Source: UBA5158 sp040389045
GTDB taxonomy: Bacteria > Pseudomonadota > Gammaproteobacteria > DSM-16500
Direction of reading: 5' to 3'
DNA: 37,391 nucleotides
Assembly (NCBI GenBank): GCA_040389045.1
Contig: JAZKAT010000017.1
Span: 1 to 37,391, forward strand
Shown: positions 31,714-37,391 of the stretch, in pieces
Layout of the letters: every line of letters starts with the position of its first letter
Position numbering within the stretch: the first letter of the stretch is position 1
The notes under the pieces: model-generated
What the model was told of the DNA's origin: nothing
Database searches by the model: none
What the model saw: only the letters and a program-made list of their open reading frames with translations
Position numbers and translations under genes: made by a program

Positions 31714-32931
31714 ATGAAACCAGTCATAGAAACAGAAATATTATACGGCGCGCAAAATTATAGTCCTTTACCTGTAGTGTTGACGAAAGGTGAAGGGGTT
31801 TATGTCTGGGATGATGCTGGTAACCGTTATATTGACATGATGAGCGCTTATTCCGCGGTCAGTCATGGCCATTGCCACCCTAAGCTTGTTCAAGCCTTAA
31901 TGGAACAAGCCAAAACGCTGGCCATTGTTTCTCGCGCCTTTTACACCGATAAACTAGCTGCTTTCTTAAAACGTATTTGTGAACTCACTGGTTATGAAAA
32001 AGCCCTCCCCATGAACACTGGTGCGGAAGCGGTTGAAACCGCGATTAAAGCTGCCCGAAAATGGGCTTACACAGTGAAAGGCGTACAACCCGATAAAGCA
32101 GAAATTATTGCTTGCCGTGGAAATTTTCACGGGCGCACCACAACCATTGTAGGGTTTTCTACCGAACCACAATATCGCGAAGGGTTTGGGCCGTTTACGC
32201 CGGGCTTTAAAATTATTCCTTATGGTGATGCTAAAGCATTAGAAACGGCAATTACGCCTGACACAGCGGCTTTTTTGGTTGAACCTATTCAGGGTGAAAA
32301 TGGCATCATGGTGCCGCCTGCAAATTATTTACGCGATTGCGCCGCAGTTTGCAAAAAGCATAATGTCTTATTGATTTGTGATGAAATCCAAACGGGCTTG
32401 GGACGTACCGGCAAATTGCTTGCAGCCGATCACGATAACATTAAACCTGATGCGGTTGTGCTCGGTAAAGCATTAGGTGGTGGATTATTACCAGTCTCCT
32501 TATTTTTATCCAGTAAAGAAGTCATGGATGTATTTACACCCGGCGATCATGGCAGTACTTTTGGCGGCAATCCACTGGCGGCAAGCGTGGCATTAGCAGC
32601 CGTTAATGTGTTAATTGAAGATAATCTGATTGCCAGAGCAGCCGAATTGGGAGATTATTTATTACAGCGGATGAAAGCATTAAAATCGCCGTTAATTAAG
32701 GAAGTTCGCGGCAAGGGTTTATTGGTGGGGATTGAAATTAATGCCCCTTATTCTGCCCGTGAATTATGCTTGAAACTGCTCAAACAAGGTGTGTTATCCA
32801 AAGACACGCACGGTACAGTGATACGATTGGCGCCGCCTTTGGTGATTACCAAAGAACAGTTAGACCAGGTCATAGATGCCATGACCCAAGTATTATCTGA
32901 AGCTGAACAAAAGGCTGTAAACCAGGCTTAA
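31714..32931 (+). CDS. rocD: Ornithine aminotransferase (ornithine-oxo-acid transaminase)
   Basis: The protein has 405 residues from ATG 31714, seven bases after GAGGTG; the longer frame from 31591 would add an unrelated hydrophobic leader. A class III PLP enzyme: PMNTGAEAVETAIKAARKW (99-117), the FHGRTT phosphate-site region (138-143), catalytic Asp223 in ICDEIQTGLGRTGK and PLP lysine Lys252 in VLGKALGGGLLPVS. The NTGAEAVETA and YGAQNYSPLPVVL patterns are those of ornithine aminotransferase, which converts ornithine plus 2-oxoglutarate to glutamate semialdehyde (to proline or glutamate). First gene of a probable operon with the Sel1 protein and a sugar porter. Confidence 0.9.
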   Translation: MKPVIETEILYGAQNYSPLPVVLTKGEGVYVWDDAGNRYIDMMSAYSAVSHGHCHPKLVQALMEQAKTLAIVSRAFYTDKLAAFLKRICELTGYEKALPMNTGAEAVETAIKAARKWAYTVKGVQPDKAEIIACRGNFHGRTTTIVGFSTEPQYREGFGPFTPGFKIIPYGDAKALETAITPDTAAFLVEPIQGENGIMVPPANYLRDCAAVCKKHNVLLICDEIQTGLGRTGKLLAADHDNIKPDAVVLGKALGGGLLPVSLFLSSKEVMDVFTPGDHGSTFGGNPLAASVALAAVNVLIEDNLIARAAELGDYLLQRMKALKSPLIKEVRGKGLLVGIEINAPYSARELCLKLLKQGVLSKDTHGTVIRLAPPLVITKEQLDQVIDAMTQVLSEAEQKAVNQA

Positions 32932-32954
32932 TTTTATTGAAAGGGAGTGTTGGA

Positions 32955-34364
32955 ATGAAGGAACTGATTAAGTTGATTGCAGCCACTGCGATTATGATTT
33001 TCAGTGTAGCGGCAAATGCAGATAATCCCTTACAATATTTTCACGATCAAGCGGCGATGGCTAAATTGCATGAAGGCGAAGCAGCCTTGGCCCAAAAAGA
33101 TTACCCCAAAGCCGCCAGCATTTATGGTCCTCTTGCCGATAGCAAATATAGCATTGCGGAATATCAAATGGGTTATCTCACCCTGCATGGTTTTGGGGTA
33201 GAGAAAGATGATACTATCGCCACCGCCTTTTTCTTAAAAGCCGCAGATCAAGGTTTACTCGAAGCAAAATTCGCTTTAGGCACCATGTATTTGCAGGGTG
33301 GTTCTGTTGCCCAAGGCATGCCCTGGATGAAACAGGCAGCCATGGCGGGGGAACCGCATGCCATGTATATGTTTGGTGTCATGTATCAAAATGGCATTAA
33401 TGTACCTGTCAGTCTTGACATTGCGGCATCGTTTTATGATAAAGCCAGCCAGCAAGGCATTAATCAAGCGATGTATAACATGGGATTAATGTATTACAAA
33501 GGTGAGGGTGTTGCTAAGGATACGGCTAAAGCCCTGAATTATTTTTCCAACGCTGCCGCCGCGGGTTCAGCGAAAGCGCAAGACGTGATGGGTGTATTTA
33601 CCAATAATGGCATGAATGGCGTGGCAGTTAACCAGAGCCAGGCATTTAGTTATTTCACGGAATCCGCCAATCAAGGCTTGATTGAGGGCCAATACAATTT
33701 AGGCGTCATGTATTACAACGGCTGGGGCACTGCGGCAGATGAAAAAAATGCGTTAACCTGGATTACCAAAGCCGCCGATCAAGGCTTGCCTCGAGCAATC
33801 TATCTGGAAGGTTATTTAGCTTATAACGGCATCGGCGAAACTAAAAATCTTTCGCAAGCATTAGAACTCTATGAAAAAGCCGCTGATCTGGGCTTAACGG
33901 ATGCGCAAGTGGCGACGGCCATGCTTTATCATAACGGCGAAGGTACTACCAAAGATGACATAAAAGCCTTTGCTATGTTTCAAGCAGCAGCGAAACAAGG
34001 GAACGCAATGGCGGAATACATGACTGGATTATTTTATCAGCAAGGGTTAGGAATAATCCCTGACAAAGCTGCTGCGGTAACCTGGTTTGAAAAGGCCGCT
34101 GAACAAGGCATAGATAAAGCCCAAATTGCAGTGGCAGCAATGTATGCGAATGGTGATGGTGTTGCGCAAAGCGATAAAATGGCTTATGTCTGGCTCAGTC
34201 TGGCGGTGACGTCCAGTGACACAGCCATTCACACTACCGCGCAATCCTCTTTAGATGCTTTATCAAAATTAATGAAACCAGAAGATGTGGATGCTGCGAA
34301 ACAATTGGCGGCAGCTTATTATAATAAGATTGCGGCAAACCAGATGGCGCAAAAGCCTCAATGA
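32955..34364 (+). CDS. Secreted/periplasmic Sel1-repeat protein
   Basis: The protein has 469 residues from ATG 32955 (AAGGGAGTG before it); an earlier in-frame start at 32937 would spoil the signal peptide. The signal is residues 1-22 (...FSVAANA-D). The rest is about ten Sel1-like repeats of 36 residues (A..G...A...LG.MY..G.GV..D...A..W..KAA..G), ending in a Lys/Gln tail. Sel1 solenoids mediate protein-protein contacts; in Legionella, LpnE and EnhC of this type affect host entry and trafficking. It lies 23 bp after rocD and 36 bp before the porter, so is likely cotranscribed. Confidence 0.9.
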   Translation: MKELIKLIAATAIMIFSVAANADNPLQYFHDQAAMAKLHEGEAALAQKDYPKAASIYGPLADSKYSIAEYQMGYLTLHGFGVEKDDTIATAFFLKAADQGLLEAKFALGTMYLQGGSVAQGMPWMKQAAMAGEPHAMYMFGVMYQNGINVPVSLDIAASFYDKASQQGINQAMYNMGLMYYKGEGVAKDTAKALNYFSNAAAAGSAKAQDVMGVFTNNGMNGVAVNQSQAFSYFTESANQGLIEGQYNLGVMYYNGWGTAADEKNALTWITKAADQGLPRAIYLEGYLAYNGIGETKNLSQALELYEKAADLGLTDAQVATAMLYHNGEGTTKDDIKAFAMFQAAAKQGNAMAEYMTGLFYQQGLGIIPDKAAAVTWFEKAAEQGIDKAQIAVAAMYANGDGVAQSDKMAYVWLSLAVTSSDTAIHTTAQSSLDALSKLMKPEDVDAAKQLAAAYYNKIAANQMAQKPQ

Positions 34365-34400
34365 TTTATGGTTTCGCGCAGCGGTTACCCAGGAGACAAA

Positions 34401-35753
34401 ATGTCTGCGTTAAAACATAATAAATTTATCCTGTGGGTTGCCGGTTTGGTCAGTATTGGCGGCATTTTGTATGGTTACGATATTGGCGTTATTTCAGGCG
34501 CATTGTTATTTATCAAAAACAGCATCACGATGAATGACACGCAAGTCGGTTACATAGTCGGCGCTGTATTAGGCGGCGGATTATTTGGCACCCTGGCCGC
34601 TGGTCCCATCGCAGATCGTTTCGGCCGAAAATTTTTAATTGCCATTTCCGCGTTAATTTTTATTGTCGGTATTTTTGAGATATTACTCGCCACCACTTTT
34701 ATTTCCATATTCTCGGCGCGTTTATTGTTAGGCACAGCGATTGGCATGATTGCGGTAGCCGTCCCATTGTATGTCGCGGAAATTGTTCCCAGTAAAAATC
34801 GCGGCAAATACATGACCTTGTTTCAATTATTTTTAACCTTCGGCATAGTGCTGGCCTATTTTGTCGATCTTATTTTTACCCCTTCAGGAAATTGGCGCGG
34901 TATGTTTGCCGTGTTATTGCTGCCTGCGGCTATATTTTTTACCGGCATTTTATTTTTACCGGAAACACCACGCTGGTTGATTGCCAACAATAAACCGGAA
35001 AAAGCCCGGAAAATTCTCGCTAAAATCCGTCAGCATGAAGATGAAATTGAAGCGGAAATGAATAGCATTGCTGGCAGTTTCAATCGAGTGCGCAGTTCAT
35101 GGCGGGAGTTTTTGACGCCACAATTTTTAAATGCGACGTTTACCGCGGTATCAATAGCGGTATTTAATCAACTTACCGGCATCAATTCATTTTTACAATA
35201 CGCGCCATTAATTTTAAAAAACGCGGGCATGAGTTCCAACGAATTAACCATGTTAGGGTCGGTAGGCATAGGTATGCTTAATTTTATTTTTACCATTGTT
35301 GCCATCGCCTTGATTGATTCTCTGGGGCGGCGGCCCTTGCTTTTAGCTGGCGTATTTGGCGTCATGGTGTCAGAAGTTTATTTAGGAATTATTACTTATT
35401 TCATTCCCCATTCACCCGCCACGGGCATGTTAATTTTAGGCGGTTTATTATTGTTTATCGCCAGTTTTGCGATTGGCCCTGGCGTCGTGGTCTGGCTGGC
35501 GATATCCGAATTATTTCCCACACGGTTTCGCGGCAAGGGTATAGCCATCTGTTTATTCTTTAATTCGCTGGCGGCAACGATATTGTCAGTGTATTTTTTA
35601 CCGTTGGTAAAATTTTTAGGAATGGGCGCGACTTACTGGTTATTTGCATTATTTAGTTTAGGATATTTTCTAATTGTGTTATTTTCTCTGCCGGAAACGA
35701 AATCGCGTACGCTTGAGGAAATTCAATTGAGTTTTGAAAATAAAAGCGCTTAG
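34401..35753 (+). CDS. Major facilitator sugar-porter (sugar:H+ symporter)
   Basis: The protein has 450 residues from ATG 34401 (AGGAG five bases upstream). Sugar-porter signatures are in order: GYDIGVISGALLFI in helix 1, ADRFGRK in loop 2-3, VPLYVAEIVPSKNRG in helix 4-5, PETPRWLI after helix 6, LTGINSFLQYAPLI in helix 7, DSLGRRPLL in loop 8-9 and LPETKSRTLEEI at the C-terminus. Twelve hydrophobic segments fit the family. AraE, XylE and GalP of E. coli are the closest type; the substrate could be a pentose, hexose or myo-inositol. Inner membrane. Last gene of the rocD operon; the HTH regulator converges with no gap. Confidence 0.93.
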   Translation: MSALKHNKFILWVAGLVSIGGILYGYDIGVISGALLFIKNSITMNDTQVGYIVGAVLGGGLFGTLAAGPIADRFGRKFLIAISALIFIVGIFEILLATTFISIFSARLLLGTAIGMIAVAVPLYVAEIVPSKNRGKYMTLFQLFLTFGIVLAYFVDLIFTPSGNWRGMFAVLLLPAAIFFTGILFLPETPRWLIANNKPEKARKILAKIRQHEDEIEAEMNSIAGSFNRVRSSWREFLTPQFLNATFTAVSIAVFNQLTGINSFLQYAPLILKNAGMSSNELTMLGSVGIGMLNFIFTIVAIALIDSLGRRPLLLAGVFGVMVSEVYLGIITYFIPHSPATGMLILGGLLLFIASFAIGPGVVVWLAISELFPTRFRGKGIAICLFFNSLAATILSVYFLPLVKFLGMGATYWLFALFSLGYFLIVLFSLPETKSRTLEEIQLSFENKSA

Positions 35754-35987
35754 CTATTTCTTGTCGCCGGTAAGCTGGTGGGGTTCGACTTCAAGTTCTG
35801 CAGCAATTCGTTCGAGTAAATCATTATCTGGAATTAAGTGGCCATCAAGCAAGCTCCAGGCTTGTTGTTTGGGAATGGCTAGCATTTTACTGAGTAAAAG
35901 TGCGCGTTCGCGAATTGGCGTTGGCATGTCTAATTCATCGAGGATTTTATTGAGCCGCTCTGAAAAATGCTTTCCGATTTGTTGCAC
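35754..35987 (-). CDS. Small XRE/Cro-like DNA-binding protein
   Basis: The protein has 77 residues from GTG 35987, chosen because an excellent AAGGAGGA (36000-35993) lies five bases before it; the ATG at 36005 would put that ribosome site inside the gene. The middle, IRERALLLSKMLAIPKQQAWSLLDGHLIPDNDLLERIAAELEVEPHQL, has a helix-turn-helix of the lambda-repressor type followed by the C-terminal helix seen in small Cro-like regulators. Targets are unknown. A palindrome upstream (36014-36032) suggests autoregulation. The gene converges directly on the sugar porter. Confidence 0.8.
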   Translation of the reverse strand: MQQIGKHFSERLNKILDELDMPTPIRERALLLSKMLAIPKQQAWSLLDGHLIPDNDLLERIAAELEVEPHQLTGDKK

Positions 35988-36013
35988 AAATGTCCTCCTT
36001 GACATTGGTTATC

Positions 36014-36032
36014 TTGAGTATACTTAACTCAA
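36014..36032 (-). promoter_or_regulatory. Palindromic operator upstream of the small HTH gene
   Basis: TTGAGT-N7-ACTCAA, with the near-symmetric centre TATACTTA, lies 27 bp before the GTG start. The minus-strand reading contains TATACT, a good -10 candidate, so a bound regulator would block its own promoter. Confidence 0.5.
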
Positions 36033-36064
36033 AGCTAAAATCAATATCTTCAATCCATCCTCCG

Positions 36065-36937
36065 TTATTGATCACCTTGCGCTAGTTGGTGCGAGTTTTC
36101 ATAAGCAATTAGAGTATTTTTTAACAGTGAGGCGACTGTCATTGGGCCAACACCGCCAGGTACGGGGGTAATATAACCCGCGTTTTTGGCGGCAGAGGTA
36201 AAATCTATGTCGCCGGTCATAGTACCGTCTGGCAAGCGGTTGATACCAATGTCTATGACTATCGCGCCTTTTTTAATCCAGTCGCTGTTGATAATCCCAG
36301 GTTTACCTACCGCGGCGATTAAAATATCTGCCTGCTTTACCAAATCCTCGAGTTTTTCCGTAAAACGGTGACAGATGGTAACGGTTGCGCCAGCCAGCAA
36401 TAATTCCAGCGCCATAGGTCGCCCAACGATGTTGGATGCACCCACTACGACCGCGTGACATTTCTTGTATGGGGTTTTGATACTGTCCAGCAATATCATG
36501 ACACCGGCGGGCGTGCAGGGGCGTAGCAGGGGACGGCGTTGCGCGAGCCGGCCCAGATTGTAGGGATGAAAGCCGTCTACATCTTTGGCGGGCAATATGC
36601 TTTCCAGCACGATGTCGCTATTGATGTGGTTAGGCAGGGGCAATTGCAATAAAATGCCATCGATAGCATCATCGTGATTTAATTTATGGATGAGATTGAT
36701 TAAATCCGTTTCAGTCGCGGTTACAGGTAAATGCAGATAAGAAGATTTGATACCGACTTCTTCACAAGCGCGGCGCTTGTTTCTGACGTATAATTCCGAG
36801 GCCGGGTCTTCGCCAACCAGAATGACAGCAAGGCCAGGCGCGCGTTGGCCATGCGAAATTTGCTCAGCAATAGTAGTAGCGACACTTTGTCGTAACTTTG
36901 CGGAAAGAGTTTTGCCATCGATCAACTGTGCTGTCAT
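36065..36937 (-). CDS. folD: Bifunctional methylenetetrahydrofolate dehydrogenase/cyclohydrolase FolD
   Basis: A 290-residue cytosolic enzyme that interconverts 5,10-methylene-, 5,10-methenyl- and 10-formyl-tetrahydrofolate with NADP. The active-site motif YVRNK gives Tyr50 and the catalytic Lys54; Gln98 (LLQLPLP) and Asp121 (DVDGF) complete the folate site. The NADP Rossmann part is VVVGASNIVGRPMA, and the ending TPVPGGVGPMT is the family signature. Length is normal. Monocistronic and divergent from the tRNA operon. Confidence 0.97.
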   Translation of the reverse strand: MTAQLIDGKTLSAKLRQSVATTIAEQISHGQRAPGLAVILVGEDPASELYVRNKRRACEEVGIKSSYLHLPVTATETDLINLIHKLNHDDAIDGILLQLPLPNHINSDIVLESILPAKDVDGFHPYNLGRLAQRRPLLRPCTPAGVMILLDSIKTPYKKCHAVVVGASNIVGRPMALELLLAGATVTICHRFTEKLEDLVKQADILIAAVGKPGIINSDWIKKGAIVIDIGINRLPDGTMTGDIDFTSAAKNAGYITPVPGGVGPMTVASLLKNTLIAYENSHQLAQGDQ

Positions 36938-37022
36938 ATTATTTAGGCCGTGTGAACATAACTGGTTGAATTATACAATAAACGTGACGGTAATCACGGA
37001 TAAAATAAGTCACTTTTTTAAA

Positions 37023-37051
37023 TTGACGTATAAACCTGCGACTAGTATTAT
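37023..37051 (+). promoter_or_regulatory. Promoter of the Pro-Arg-His tRNA operon
   Basis: TTGACG (37023-37028) and TATTAT (37046-37051) are exactly 17 bp apart, and a GC-containing discriminator (GCCAAGCCG) follows, the feature that makes stable-RNA promoters sensitive to ppGpp. The first tRNA begins about 30 nt after the predicted start. Confidence 0.75.
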
Positions 37052-37087
37052 GCCAAGCCGTTGTAGATCAAAATGATGGGTCGGTTT

Positions 37088-37164
37088 CGGGGTATAGCGC
37101 AGTCTGGTAGCGCGCCTGCTTTGGGAGCAGGATGTCGGGGGTTCGAATCCCTCTACCCCGACCA
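37088..37164 (+). tRNA. tRNA-Pro (anticodon TGG)
   Basis: This 77-nt gene has acceptor CGGGGTA/TACCCCG, anticodon stem CCTGC/GCAGG with loop TTTGGGA (TGG), T loop TTCGAAT, discriminator A and encoded CCA. First gene of the tRNA cluster. Confidence 0.97.
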
Positions 37165-37172
37165 TAAAAATT

Positions 37173-37249
37173 GCGCCTGTAGCTCAATCGGATAGAGCAC
37201 CGGCCTTCTAAGCCGGGGGTAACAGGTTCGAATCCTGTCAGGCGCGCCA
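37173..37249 (+). tRNA. tRNA-Arg (anticodon TCT)
   Basis: This 77-nt gene has acceptor GCGCCTG/CAGGCGC, anticodon stem CCGGC/GCCGG with loop CTTCTAA (TCT, reads AGA/AGG), T loop TTCGAAT, discriminator G and encoded CCA. It follows tRNA-Pro after eight bases. Confidence 0.97.
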
Positions 37250-37308
37250 CTTAGGAAGAGGCGAGGGCGTCTGATGGTCTTAACGCTGGCCTCTAGTATA
37301 TATATGAT

Positions 37309-37385
37309 GGTGGACGTAGCTCAGCTGGTAGAGCCCCGGATTGTGATTCCGGTTGTCGCGGGTTCGAGCCCCGTCGTTCACCCCA
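37309..37385 (+). tRNA. tRNA-His (anticodon GTG)
   Basis: This 77-nt gene includes the extra 5' G(-1) that pairs with C73, diagnostic of tRNA-His: GGTGGACG at the 5' end and CGTTCACCCCA at the 3' end with one G-T pair in the acceptor. The anticodon loop TTGTGAT gives GTG. Last feature in the window; the operon may continue beyond. Confidence 0.97.
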
Positions 37386-37391
37386 CTTGTT

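Noticed and set aside
37068..37250. Minus-strand 60-codon frame across tRNA-Pro and tRNA-Arg
   Set aside because: It is the antisense of two tRNA genes, a common false protein call (ARLTGFEPVTPGLEG type).

Overview
The window looks like chromosome from an AT-rich gammaproteobacterium of the order Legionellales (Coxiella / Aquicella / Berkiella-like). I infer this from three things. It has gammaproteobacterial housekeeping genes (ttcA, relA next to rlmD, folD). It has a Sel1-repeat protein, a PagL-like protein, a secreted propeller and several large helical proteins that I do not recognise and that resemble host-interaction proteins. Gene density is moderate, with many small hairpin repeats. 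No species is claimed.

Layout. 1-4.3 kb is accessory: a truncated hexapeptide acetyltransferase, an SGNH hydrolase, a toxin-first HigBA-like pair with its own palindromic promoter, and a three-gene minus-strand run (free-standing GyrI-like domain, cupin, MerR fused to a SnoaL-like domain). 4.5-8.1 kb has two unrecognised helical proteins flanking a periplasmic multicopper oxidase. 8.2-15.1 kb has an M29-like aminopeptidase, a GNAT gene broken by one in-frame stop, a PagL-like outer-membrane protein, an acidic unknown, a six-blade secreted propeller, an OMP barrel and a methyltransferase. 15.1-17.6 kb has a DHFR-like reductase, a second methyltransferase and a small secreted protein, with copies of a 30-bp hairpin-derived repeat on both sides.

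17.66-19.79 kb is a compact genomic island. An intact tRNA-Thr(CGT) and an exact 46-bp copy of its 3' part bracket about 2 kb. This segment carries a solitary antitoxin-like regulator, a VOC protein and a HigBA-type toxin-antitoxin operon under twin operators. No integrase remains.

20.1-25.8 kb has a cold-shock protein, ttcA, and a tandem pair of large paralogous proteins (709 and 731 aa) with ankyrin-like stretches and a shared C-terminal motif. These are the strongest candidates for something undescribed. 25.8-30.6 kb is a minus-strand block: rlmD, relA, a stand-alone BarA/LetS-type HPt protein and a YgjP-like metallopeptidase. It is interrupted by a 100-N assembly gap whose two edges are the same 55 bp, so it is probably an unmerged contig overlap. 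30.7-37.4 kb has a YciO-like protein, a probable operon (ornithine aminotransferase, Sel1 protein, sugar porter), a small HTH regulator, folD, and a Pro-Arg-His tRNA operon with a near-consensus promoter.

Functional reading. The right third is conserved core (stringent response, RNA modification, one-carbon metabolism, tRNAs). The left two thirds are flexible, with toxin-antitoxin modules, dispersed palindromes, a tRNA-targeted island and envelope or secreted proteins, as expected for a host-associated or amoeba-associated bacterium.
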